Both the position numbers and the translations under genes were made by a program. From Luteimonas sp. MC1750 (GTDB lineage Bacteria; Pseudomonadota; Gammaproteobacteria; Xanthomonadales; Xanthomonadaceae): a stretch of DNA of 64,000 nt. The notes under the pieces are model-generated. The model did no database searches and was not told the origin of the DNA. It was given only the letters and a program-made list of their open reading frames with translations. Shown one piece after another: positions 26,051 to 34,450 of the stretch (position 1 is the first letter of the stretch; each line of letters begins with the position of its first letter). Location: positions 1,922,001-1,986,000 of the forward strand of contig NZ_CP067113.1 in NCBI RefSeq assembly GCF_016615955.1, written 5' to 3'.

Positions 26051-27286
26051 ATGGACGTCTACGCCCTGCTCGACCGCGCCCTCAGGCAATTCAGTCATAA
26101 AGAGGTCGCTCTCGCGCTCGGTGTGGACCCCAAGACCGTCCGACGGTGGCAGGTCCGCGAAACGGAGCCCAAGCCGTACATTGCCGACGCCATACGGCAG
26201 CGGCTCCTGCCCTTGGGGGAGCCCGCGTCGGGGCCGGCCGCGTTCCGCTTCATCGACCTCTTCGCAGGCATCGGAGGCATCCGCATCCCATTCGAGAATC
26301 TGGGCGGACGCTGCGTCTTTACCAGTGAGTGGGACGCCTACGCGCAGAAGACCTACGCAGCGAACTTCCACGACGGGCCGGAACACATGTTCGCCGGCGA
26401 TATCACCCAGGTGGACGAGAAAGAAGTGCCGGACCACGACGTTCTGCTCGCCGGTTTCCCCTGTCAGCCGTTCTCGATTGCCGGCGTCTCCAAGAAGAAC
26501 GCGCTCGGGCGGCCGCACGGCTTTGCCGACAAGACGCAAGGCACCCTCTTTTTCGACGTGGCCCGGATCATCGCCGAAAAACGCCCAAAGGCCTTCCTGC
26601 TCGAGAACGTGAAGAACCTCGTCAGCCATGACAAGGGGCGTACCTTTTCGACCATCATCGACGTACTGCAGAACGAGCTCGGCTATACCGTCCACACCCG
26701 CGTGATCAACGGCAAGCATTTCGTGCCGCAGCATCGGGAGCGCATCATCATCGTGGGCTTCCGCGAGCAGGTGCCCTTCAATTGGGACGACCTCGAACTC
26801 CCACCTCTTGCGGACGGGCCGAAGCTCGCCTCGATCCTCCACCCGCAGGATGGTTCGGAAGTGGACAGCGCCCCCTACACCGAGGGTGTCAAGGGAAAAG
26901 TGCCTGACCGTTACACGCTCTCGGACAAATTGTGGGAGTACCTCCAGAACTACGCGATGAAGCACCGCGAAAAAGGCAACGGCTTCGGCTTCGGCCTCGT
27001 CACGAGGATGGACACGGCGCGCACTCTGTCCGCGCGGTATTACAAGGATGGATCGGAGATCCTGGTGAATCAGGGAGTGCGGAAGAACCCGCGCCGGCTG
27101 ACGCCACGCGAATGCGCGCGCCTTATGGGTTATGAAGACACATTCCGCATTCCGGTGTCGGATACGCGGGCGTACAAGCAATTCGGCAACTCGGTAGTTG
27201 TGCCGGTGATCGGTGCGGTGGCGGAAATGATGGTGCCATGTCTGGCCGCGATCGCCGAAGACCGTCCCGAGCGTCGGGTGGCCTGA
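26051..27286 (+). CDS. DNA (cytosine-5)-methyltransferase with N-terminal HTH (M.EcoRII/Dcm type)
   Basis: A 411-residue enzyme. Residues 1-55 form a helix-turn-helix (FSHKEVALALGVDPKTVRRW), as in the SsoII/EcoRII group where it regulates expression. The catalytic part shows motif I FIDLFAGIGGIRIPFE, motif IV GFPCQPFSIAG with catalytic Cys138, motif VI ENVKNL, motif VIII QHRERIIIVGF and motif X QFGNSVVVPVIG. It methylates cytosine in the recognition site of the partner EcoRII-like nuclease, protecting self DNA. ATG 26051 has GGAG upstream. It overlaps vsr by 49 bases if vsr starts at 27238. Target probably CCWGG-like, by analogy only. Confidence 0.93.
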   Translation: MDVYALLDRALRQFSHKEVALALGVDPKTVRRWQVRETEPKPYIADAIRQRLLPLGEPASGPAAFRFIDLFAGIGGIRIPFENLGGRCVFTSEWDAYAQKTYAANFHDGPEHMFAGDITQVDEKEVPDHDVLLAGFPCQPFSIAGVSKKNALGRPHGFADKTQGTLFFDVARIIAEKRPKAFLLENVKNLVSHDKGRTFSTIIDVLQNELGYTVHTRVINGKHFVPQHRERIIIVGFREQVPFNWDDLELPPLADGPKLASILHPQDGSEVDSAPYTEGVKGKVPDRYTLSDKLWEYLQNYAMKHREKGNGFGFGLVTRMDTARTLSARYYKDGSEILVNQGVRKNPRRLTPRECARLMGYEDTFRIPVSDTRAYKQFGNSVVVPVIGAVAEMMVPCLAAIAEDRPERRVA

Positions 27287-27741
27287 CTTTGGCGGACATC
27301 ATCGGCCCGGAGCAGCGCTCCGCGCTGATGTCACGCATCAAAGGGAAGGACACAAAGATCGAACTGGAGGTCCGACGTGGCCTCCACGCTATGGGCTTCC
27401 GCTACCGGCTTGGCGGGGCGGGACTTCCGGGACGGCCGGACATCGTTTTGCCAAAATATCGCACCGTTGTCTTTGTGCACGGTTGCTTCTGGCATCGGCA
27501 CGACTGCTACCTGTTCAGGTTGCCCAAGACCCGGCCAGAGTTCTGGAGGGCGAAGATTGACGCCAATGCTGAACGCGACGGACGGAAAGAGTCCGAATTG
27601 ATCGCATTGGGCTGGGGCGTGGAGACGATATGGGAGTGCCAGTTGCGCGGGCTCTCGACGGACGCGCGTGACGCCGTCATCATTGCGTTGGCAGAACGCA
27701 TTCGGAAGGGGGATTCGAATGGCGAAGCAGGGGATGCTTGA
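27238..27741 (+). CDS. vsr: Very short patch repair endonuclease
   Basis: A 167-residue Vsr enzyme that nicks next to T:G mismatches created by deamination of 5-methylcytosine. Motifs are PEQRSALMSRIKGKDTK, the catalytic GRPDIVLPKYRTVVFVHGCFWH (Asp in PDI; His of HGCFWHRH), and a zinc-type Cys/His cluster (C...H..HDC). The conserved part begins at about residue 18, so a TTG at 27289, just after the methyltransferase stop, is an alternative start. Overlap with the flanking methylase and nuclease genes makes a compact R-M operon. Confidence 0.92.
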   Translation: MSGRDRRRPSRASGGLTLADIIGPEQRSALMSRIKGKDTKIELEVRRGLHAMGFRYRLGGAGLPGRPDIVLPKYRTVVFVHGCFWHRHDCYLFRLPKTRPEFWRAKIDANAERDGRKESELIALGWGVETIWECQLRGLSTDARDAVIIALAERIRKGDSNGEAGDA

Positions 27742-29101
27742 GCTGGGAGAAAGCGGCCGCGTCGCTGAAGAAGCTGCGGACGGCTCTCCGCTCTGGTGGA
27801 CGATCCAAGCGCTCGCAACTGACAGCGACCAGCTTCTGGTCAAGAAGCTGGCCCGCAACGACACGTCGTGGGCGGATGATCAGGGCAAACACCAAGCGGG
27901 GCTGTACATCCCCGTCGAACTCCGGGATTCCGGATTCTTTCCCCCGCTCGAGGCAAGCAATCCAGACAAGCCGCATATCTTCGTTGCCGGCATGGACGTG
28001 CTGTGGCCCCAGACCGGCGAAGTCACCCGCTCGAACCTCCGTCACTACAGCAACAAGGGACCTGAGACCCACCTCACACGGCTCCTCAAGGATCTTTTCC
28101 GTGAGCTGACACCAGCCTCGCTCTTTCTTGCAGGGAGGCTGACCCGTCCGACGGCAACCTGCAGCTGGTGGGCGGTGGTTTTGGATTCGGCAGGCGACGA
28201 GGCCGAGCTGCTTGAAACCCTGCTGGATCTTCCGGTCGACTTCCATCACGGGCTTTTCCGCGCCGACAGCTTCGGCGCGGCGCGCCGCGCAAACCAGGAT
28301 GAGCTGGAGGGCCTGATCGAACAGTTCCGATCCGCGATCCGGAATGGCACCCTTCATGAACTCGTGACCACGTACTCGGTGATTCCCGATCCGGGCACGA
28401 TTGCCAACCAGGCACGCGACGAGTGGCTACGCGCGAACGGCCGGGACTCCTTCGATCCTTGGCAGATAAGCGCGCCGGGCGACGCCATCATGAAAATCAG
28501 CCGGGAAATCGAGTACCGACTCTACCGGGCGCACGAGTTGAAGCGTCGCGCCTCGGAGTTGCTCGCGATTCTCGTCGGCGGCGCCGACCTGGCCTCGACC
28601 GTGGTGCGCAAATACCCCGACATCGATGCCATCCTCCTGAGCGCAAGCCAGCAGCGGAAGACACGGGCCGGCCGCTCTTTCGAGCACCACATCGCCGCGG
28701 CCTTAACAGCGGGAAACGTGCGCTTCCAGGAGCAGGCGGTAACGGGTGGTCGACGCCCGGATTTCGTATTGCCTGATCTCCCCACGCTTCGCAAAAAGGG
28801 AAGGGATCGGTCAGACGCGCTGGTGCTGGCTGCAAAAACCACCTTGCGCGAGCGATGGAAACAGGTGTCGAGCGAGCAGCTCAATTGCGATGTCTATCTG
28901 GCCACAGTTGACGACCGCGTGGCACCTTCTGCCATCCAGGAAATGGCCGGACTCGGGATCCGACTTGTAGTGCCGGAATTGCTCAAGAGCAGCGATGAGG
29001 CGTTCTACAAAGGGCAGGATAATGTGCTCTCTTTCAGGGAATTTTTTGACCGGTCGATCCGCAGCGAACGTCCAGCTCTGCTGGGGCCGCTGGAGCACTG
29101 A
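27719..29101 (+). CDS. EcoRII-type restriction endonuclease
   Basis: A 460-residue type IIE-like endonuclease. The N-terminal 180 residues correspond to the EcoRII effector DNA-binding domain. The C-terminal 200 residues match the EcoRII catalytic domain, with RAGRSFEHHIAAAL (Glu322), RRPDFVLPD (Asp348) and LVLAAKTTLRERW (Lys373) forming the PD-(D/E)xK-like site. EcoRII enzymes need two recognition sites, one acting as effector. The frame overlaps vsr by 23 bases. Methyltransferase, Vsr and nuclease are in one operon, and the ATPase gene follows after a 30-base gap. Confidence 0.88.
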   Translation: MAKQGMLELGESGRVAEEAADGSPLWWTIQALATDSDQLLVKKLARNDTSWADDQGKHQAGLYIPVELRDSGFFPPLEASNPDKPHIFVAGMDVLWPQTGEVTRSNLRHYSNKGPETHLTRLLKDLFRELTPASLFLAGRLTRPTATCSWWAVVLDSAGDEAELLETLLDLPVDFHHGLFRADSFGAARRANQDELEGLIEQFRSAIRNGTLHELVTTYSVIPDPGTIANQARDEWLRANGRDSFDPWQISAPGDAIMKISREIEYRLYRAHELKRRASELLAILVGGADLASTVVRKYPDIDAILLSASQQRKTRAGRSFEHHIAAALTAGNVRFQEQAVTGGRRPDFVLPDLPTLRKKGRDRSDALVLAAKTTLRERWKQVSSEQLNCDVYLATVDDRVAPSAIQEMAGLGIRLVVPELLKSSDEAFYKGQDNVLSFREFFDRSIRSERPALLGPLEH

Positions 29102-29131
29102 CAGCACACACTGACGGAACAGGGGGTTCCA

Positions 29132-31033
29132 ATGACACTCGAGTGGAGATTCCTGACCAATGAGGGGCAGGAGGAGGAAGGTCTCGGCCATGCAGGCATC
29201 GAGACATTCAAAGGGTCGCCGTACCCAGGCCTCGCGCGGGAGAGCGCCCAGAACAGCCTTGATGCGTGCCTGAAAGCTGAAGATGGCTCGCATCGGCCCA
29301 TCAGGATGGTCTTCCGGCAGCAGTTAGTTCCCCGGGACACAATTCCTGAGGTGGACATGCTGCAGCAGACTCTGGACGCTTGTCTCGCAAGGTCCAAAGA
29401 GCGCGGCATCCGCAAGGACGCGGTCTTCTTCGATATCGCGACCAGCGCCCTCCGGGAGCGCTCGGTCAGCGTGCTGACCGTCGAGGACTACGGAACGACC
29501 GGCCTACTAGGTCCGTCCGTGGCCGGAAGACCGTTCCACGCGCTGGTGAAGGGGTCCGGTGTCAGCCAGAAGAGCAGCGCGGATGCCGGGGGCTCCTTCG
29601 GCATCGGCAAGAACGCCGCCTTCGCCGTGTCGCAGCTGCGGACCGTCTTCTACTCCACGCTTTATCAGGAAGGCACGGGCCTTTCATACCTGGCGCAGGG
29701 CAAGGCAATTCTTGTCTCCCATACCGACGCGCGAAACATCGAGAAGCGCGGGATCGGGTACTGCGGCCTCAGTGACTTCCAGGCTGTGGAGAACCCGCAG
29801 GCACTTCCAACCTGGCTGCATCGAACGGAACCAGGGACCACTGTGGCCTCCCTCGGCTTCCAGCATGAGGACGGTTGGGAATGGCAGATGGCGGAATCGC
29901 TTGTCCGCAACTTCTTCGCCGCTGTGCAGGAAGGCAGTGTGACGTTCGAGGTCATCCGCGAGAGAGGCCCATCGATCGGGATAACGCCGGATACCCTTGA
30001 AGCACTGTTCGCGCACGAGGCGATCCGGAAGGCGGCTGAGGAAACCGGCTCCATATCCGACCTCTCATTCGCCTCGGCCATGTACCAGGCTCTGACTTCT
30101 CCTGAAACCAAAGTTTTCGAGGAGAACTTTGGCGCATTCGGAAACTTCAGATTCCGGCTTCTCGAAGGAGCGGGGTTGCCCAGAAGGATCGGATTCCTTC
30201 GCAATGGGATGTACCTCACAGACCACCTGCGACATTTCACTCATCCCCTCGCCCGCTTCAGTCTGTCGCGTGACTTCATTGGAGTCGTCGAGCCGCTCGA
30301 TGTTGCCACAAGCGGCCGGGTGCGCGACCTCGAAAATCCGCGTCATGACGAACTGTCCGCGGACAGGCTCGACGACACAAAAGCGAAAGCGCTGGCGAAG
30401 ACCAGCATGAGGAAATTGGGCACGTGGTTGCGGGACGTCATCCGGGCGGAAACCTCAACTCCTCCCGAAGCAGAAATGCTGCTGGACGAGATGAACAGGT
30501 TCTTCTCGTCTCCCGAAACCGGCAAGGAAATCCAGGACCCGTCCAACAGCCAGACGAATCCTGAGCGGATCAAACTGAAGACGACGACTTCGGCTCGGCG
30601 CCGCGTCGGCAGCGGCCCGGACGGAGACAGTGGATCCGCTGGCGGCCAGAAGCAGAAGGGGTCAAAAGGTGGCAAAACAACGGGCACCCGCGCCGGTCGC
30701 GGGCGCGGCCTGCATGGAGGGCGCGGCGGCAAGGCGATCAGCTTCCGCGGATTACGCAGCCACATCCCGGATCCTGCGTCGACGAGCTTCCGGACTATCA
30801 GCTTGGAATCGGACGAATCCGGTCTTGCCCGACTTGAAGTACTTCTGATCGGTGCGGCAAGCGATGAGCCATTGGACATTGTCACGCTCAATAGTCACAA
30901 GTGCGCCAAGACGCCGTCAATCCACTTGAACGAAGGCGAAAGAAAGACTGTGACAGTGGAGTTCGCAGAATCTTACACGGGCCCTATCCGTGTGGTTCTC
31001 ACCAAGGTGGAGGAGGCTCCCAATGCTGATTAG
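29132..31033 (+). CDS. GHKL (MORC/Hsp90-like) ATPase
   Basis: A 633-residue protein with a GHKL ATPase domain in the first 200 residues: N-box ESAQNSLDA (Glu37, Asn41), G1 box VEDYGTTGL (Asp119, Gly121) and G2 box GGSFGIGKNAAFAVS (about 153-167). A transducer-like region follows, then a Gly/Lys/Arg-rich disordered linker (about 485-545) suited to nucleic-acid contact, and a small beta-rich C-terminal domain. MutL/MORC-type GHKL ATPases are known partners of some R-M systems (Iyer, Abhiman and Aravind). The next gene starts within its last codons. Mechanism unproven; it may remodel or sense DNA for the nuclease. Confidence 0.8.
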   Translation: MTLEWRFLTNEGQEEEGLGHAGIETFKGSPYPGLARESAQNSLDACLKAEDGSHRPIRMVFRQQLVPRDTIPEVDMLQQTLDACLARSKERGIRKDAVFFDIATSALRERSVSVLTVEDYGTTGLLGPSVAGRPFHALVKGSGVSQKSSADAGGSFGIGKNAAFAVSQLRTVFYSTLYQEGTGLSYLAQGKAILVSHTDARNIEKRGIGYCGLSDFQAVENPQALPTWLHRTEPGTTVASLGFQHEDGWEWQMAESLVRNFFAAVQEGSVTFEVIRERGPSIGITPDTLEALFAHEAIRKAAEETGSISDLSFASAMYQALTSPETKVFEENFGAFGNFRFRLLEGAGLPRRIGFLRNGMYLTDHLRHFTHPLARFSLSRDFIGVVEPLDVATSGRVRDLENPRHDELSADRLDDTKAKALAKTSMRKLGTWLRDVIRAETSTPPEAEMLLDEMNRFFSSPETGKEIQDPSNSQTNPERIKLKTTTSARRRVGSGPDGDSGSAGGQKQKGSKGGKTTGTRAGRGRGLHGGRGGKAISFRGLRSHIPDPASTSFRTISLESDESGLARLEVLLIGAASDEPLDIVTLNSHKCAKTPSIHLNEGERKTVTVEFAESYTGPIRVVLTKVEEAPNAD

Positions 31034-31853
31034 ACCTTCTACCACCTTCGCCCACCCCATCCTGTCGCCGCACACCGAAGACTATGGCGACCGCACCTTC
31101 GACATCACGATCGATGTTGGAGAGGCGCCCGACGCCGGTGCCGTAGAGCTCAAGGGCGCATGCACTCTCGATGACGAAGCCGTGCGGCAACTGGTGACTA
31201 CTCAGCATGCGACGCTCGGCGTCGTCGTAGAGTGCCTCGAAACTTACTTTCAGCGCTTCTTTCCGGTCGGACTTGAAGCGTTCTCGCTGGATTTTCCATA
31301 CGGCGAACTTCGCGGCCGGGTAGCTGTGCAGGCGGTGCTTGCCGCATCTGAAGATAACGTACCCCTCGAATCGGATTCCATTCCGGAAGACTATCCGCCG
31401 CACACGAGAGTGGTGCGCAGAGGCGACGTCATTGCCGTAAGCACAATCCACACATTCGAGGCCGGTCTCGACAAATTTCTGCCAATGGAATCCATTTTCC
31501 ATCTGGTCTCCAGCGAAAATGTCGGAGAGGGCATCTTCCTCGTCGAGTTGGACAACGAGGCGATCCGCATCGAGGTGAATCCAAAGCTTTACACCATGAT
31601 CTACGGGATCCGCGGAACCAGCATGCGCGACATTCTGCTGCCCTCACTCTTCCTGCCGGCTGTCATGACTGCTCTCGATGCGATGCGCAACTCAGGCTAT
31701 GAAGCGCACCGATGGCATCGGGTAATCGAAGCGCGCTGCAGCAACGAAGGAATTGTCATCGATTCCGGTACAGACCTCGCGTTTGCTGCCCAGAAGTTGC
31801 TGGACGCCCCACTGGGGCTGCTGCAGGGAATGTTCAAGGAAGGGGAACAATGA
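31023..31853 (+). CDS. Unknown protein, middle gene of the ATPase operon
   Basis: A 276-residue soluble protein (MLIRPSTTFAHPILSPH). It looks like an alpha/beta protein with strands FDITIDVGEA and GEGIFLVELDNEAIRIEVNPK and a hydrophobic helix ILLPSLFLPAVMTALDAM; no family, nuclease or binding motif is recognised. Its start overlaps the ATPase gene by 11 bases and its stop overlaps the next start (ATGA). Such tight coupling implies a complex or shared pathway with the ATPase and the DUF6339-like protein. Lower GC than the chromosome around it. Confidence 0.7.
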   Translation: MLIRPSTTFAHPILSPHTEDYGDRTFDITIDVGEAPDAGAVELKGACTLDDEAVRQLVTTQHATLGVVVECLETYFQRFFPVGLEAFSLDFPYGELRGRVAVQAVLAASEDNVPLESDSIPEDYPPHTRVVRRGDVIAVSTIHTFEAGLDKFLPMESIFHLVSSENVGEGIFLVELDNEAIRIEVNPKLYTMIYGIRGTSMRDILLPSLFLPAVMTALDAMRNSGYEAHRWHRVIEARCSNEGIVIDSGTDLAFAAQKLLDAPLGLLQGMFKEGEQ

Positions 31854-32572
31854 GCAAGCTTATGTATGTTGGCCAACAGACGGCCGACTTCCTCGCGGAC
31901 AACGTTGAGGAGCATCTCGAGCGCTACCTTGAAGGCAGCTTCGAAGATCTTGAGGCGACTGGGGACTGGCGGATCCCCCTATCGATCTCCGCGGATCTTG
32001 GGCTGCTTTCCGAATTGATTTCGGACAGGGGCCATGAGGCGGAGGTCGATAACTCACTGATCGTTGGACGCGCGCTATCCCAGCTGACCCCCTCCCTCGC
32101 GAGAGAGAACCGGATCTGGGTCAGGCTTAGCCATATCGAAGGTCTTGCCTACTCGCGCGCGCGCTGGCTGTCAAATATCGCCGAATCGAAGCTGGCGGCA
32201 ACGATCCGCACACACTTCTTCGCGTCTACTTGGACGGGATGTCGAGATGACCACGCTATTGCGCGACTCTGGTGGAATCACCAGATTGCTTCAATGCTCA
32301 TCCCGGACGACCCCGCGGCCGCCTTGAAGCTCATCCTTTCTCGTGCGGACCTCAGGGCAAACTTCGTAGAGCGTCCAACAGTAGGCGCCCGACTCCCTTT
32401 GGCCCAAGGCATCGTCCGAGAGCTAGCAAAGAATGAAGCCTTGAGGGCGTCGCAAGAGAGATTTCGGACCTTCATAAAAACCCTAAACGCGCAAGGTGCC
32501 GGGAAGTATCTGGAAACCTGGCGAGAGGAGGAAATCGATGCGTTTGTTTCGGGGTGCGATCGTGCCGCATAA
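31850..32572 (+). CDS. DUF6339-like protein, last gene of the ATPase operon
   Basis: A 240-residue protein starting MSKLMYVGQQTADFLADNV. The central segment IWVRLSHIEGLAYSRARWL, and HFFA followed by RDDHAIARLWWNHQIA, is a conserved pattern of the uncharacterised family I recall as DUF6339. There are no obvious catalytic motifs, although the conserved HFFA...RDDHAIARLWW residues could form a site. Translation is coupled to the preceding gene by an ATGA overlap. It is followed by a 115-base gap and a convergent HNH gene. Family assignment is from memory, so moderate confidence. Confidence 0.65.
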   Translation: MSKLMYVGQQTADFLADNVEEHLERYLEGSFEDLEATGDWRIPLSISADLGLLSELISDRGHEAEVDNSLIVGRALSQLTPSLARENRIWVRLSHIEGLAYSRARWLSNIAESKLAATIRTHFFASTWTGCRDDHAIARLWWNHQIASMLIPDDPAAALKLILSRADLRANFVERPTVGARLPLAQGIVRELAKNEALRASQERFRTFIKTLNAQGAGKYLETWREEEIDAFVSGCDRAA

Positions 32573-32687
32573 GCTTGCCCGGCCGGTAGACACCCCAAGA
32601 CCTACGCCAACTGCTTTCCAGAGCCATTGATTTGACAGCCAACTTCCCGACAGCGGTGGCGCCGACACCTTCGAGCCCTTGCTCCCT

Positions 32688-34235
32688 CTATTTCAGGGTA
32701 CTTAGCAACTTTTTGTCGTTGTAGTCGGGAAATTCATCCGCTACGTTCTGGATTGTATTACTACGCATAGCCCTGAGGTGACTAGGCTCCTCAGTGGACC
32801 ATATCGGCCAGCTGCAAAGGGTCTCTATCACTGTGACGACGTGACTTCTCTGCGTCTCGTCCATTTCCTCAATTAGAAGTGGCTTCTTATCACCGATCTT
32901 CGTAAGTATATAGCGCAGGGAGGGGATCAGGATCTCGTTCATCCACCAGCCAATCGAGCCTTGCTGAAAAAAAGCATCGGCGCGTCTCTTCTGCGTTTCA
33001 CTTCCTGGCTTATTCCAAGTTGGAGGAAGCATGAACTCCGCGATGCTGTTAAGAATAAATAGAATATTCGAGCGCTCAATGTCTCGAGCATTCGAAGAGT
33101 CCATATCAACTTCCAGAGGCTGCTTATACACCAAGGGAGCGATGATCTTCTGGATGACAATTTTGTCAGATGTCGGAGCATCTTTTGTTCCAGGACGCAC
33201 GGCGGCACTTAATTTGTTGTCCTGATCGAAGAAAATGATTCCCAGCAAATCGTCAAAATACAGCCCCTTGACAACCTTCTTTTCCTTCGTTCCCTTCTGG
33301 CTCTCTATCAGCCCCTTCTCAGTCCGAATCTTACCTGCCTGCGCAACATAACCATCTAGGTATCGCTGCATGACGTCGCTGATCTTAGCAAGCGTGTCTG
33401 ATTTGGTAAGCGGTTGCTTTTTGATTTCCTGCTGAATCTTTATGACTAGAGCCTGGAGCATGTCGATTGACGGCTCGACGTAGACCTTCATCTGCAGATG
33501 CTCGCGGCCAAGAAGAATCTGCGCAGTAGTCTTGTGTTGGCCGTCGAACTGAAGAAGCTTGGCTGATTTCAGATTGGCAACCAGCCGGCAGTTGCTTGGC
33601 TCATGAACAGGGCGCTCCAAGAAGTCGACTGCCAGCTTTCGCACATGAGCGGGCATAATCTTGCGGGGTTGAATCTGGGTGTCATTAAATATGTATGAGG
33701 TTGGCACCTCAGCGAAGAAATACTTTACTCCGGTGGCCGGATCTGCCCAGAGCGGCACTTGCAGTTTTTGGCTTCCAAAGCCAACCTCCGCACGATCGCC
33801 GCCAATTTCCTTATAGGAGATTGGTTGTCGACTATAAGCAAGGAATGTATCAAGGACCTGGTCAAAGTCGATGGCTCCCTTTTGAGCGGCGAGACTTTGA
33901 AACTTCGCTAACGGTTGCGCAACGTTGAAATCCAAATGTTGTCGCGACGAGTTGCACGTACGATGTGCCAGATAAAGATTGGCAAGCTCGGTCCTTCCGC
34001 CGTCGGTTTCTGCAATTCTATGGTCTGGAACGATTGAATCTAATGCGTCTGGGTCGAGAGCATTTCCGCAAAGCGCACACATTCCCGCAGATTTCCCCCA
34101 GAGGTCCGTGCTCGCGGTCGGGCGCTCCAGCTCCGGCAGCTTTGCCATCATGGATTTCGACAGCGCAAACGTTTTCTTCTCGGCGGACTTGTCGCCTGAT
34201 TTAACGGGCGCGATTTTTGCAGACTTTTTCGTCAC
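32688..34235 (-). CDS. HNH endonuclease fused to a DGQHR (DndB/ParB-like) domain
   Basis: A 515-residue protein with a basic Lys-rich N-terminus. An HNH domain follows at residues 50-100: MCALCGN (Cys53, Cys56), VPDHRIAETDGG (His72), NLYLAHRTCNSSR (Asn86, Cys94). From about 180 a ParB/DndB-like domain has IMPAHVRKLAVDFLER and QFDGQHKTTAQIL (DGQHR motif, 231-234). DGQHR proteins occur in phosphorothioate and other defence loci. Base composition is markedly AT-richer than anything nearby (many ATA, TTA and AAA codons), indicating separate, recent acquisition. It converges on the ATPase operon. Target unknown. Confidence 0.75.
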   Translation of the reverse strand: MTKKSAKIAPVKSGDKSAEKKTFALSKSMMAKLPELERPTASTDLWGKSAGMCALCGNALDPDALDSIVPDHRIAETDGGRTELANLYLAHRTCNSSRQHLDFNVAQPLAKFQSLAAQKGAIDFDQVLDTFLAYSRQPISYKEIGGDRAEVGFGSQKLQVPLWADPATGVKYFFAEVPTSYIFNDTQIQPRKIMPAHVRKLAVDFLERPVHEPSNCRLVANLKSAKLLQFDGQHKTTAQILLGREHLQMKVYVEPSIDMLQALVIKIQQEIKKQPLTKSDTLAKISDVMQRYLDGYVAQAGKIRTEKGLIESQKGTKEKKVVKGLYFDDLLGIIFFDQDNKLSAAVRPGTKDAPTSDKIVIQKIIAPLVYKQPLEVDMDSSNARDIERSNILFILNSIAEFMLPPTWNKPGSETQKRRADAFFQQGSIGWWMNEILIPSLRYILTKIGDKKPLLIEEMDETQRSHVVTVIETLCSWPIWSTEEPSHLRAMRSNTIQNVADEFPDYNDKKLLSTLK

Positions 34236-34450
34236 GGGCTTCTTCCAGAAAACGGGTTAGGTTTTGGACATATAAAGCAGCGACCGGCTATGCATCGCAA
34301 ACCAGTTAGAACCAAATGATTCGTGAGCCTCCGTGCTCCGACTGGCAAGTAAGCTTTAGAAGTACCCGCATGCCGGTGCGCCAAGGACCGTGTGCAGGCT
34401 GGGGGCTTTAGCAAATCCGGCGCCCTACTAACTCGCGTCCGGACGTGTCG

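Noticed and set aside
34236..34450. tRNA or attachment site at the right edge of the defence island
   Set aside because: Searched by eye on both strands for clover-leaf arms and for repeats of island-edge sequence; none convincing.
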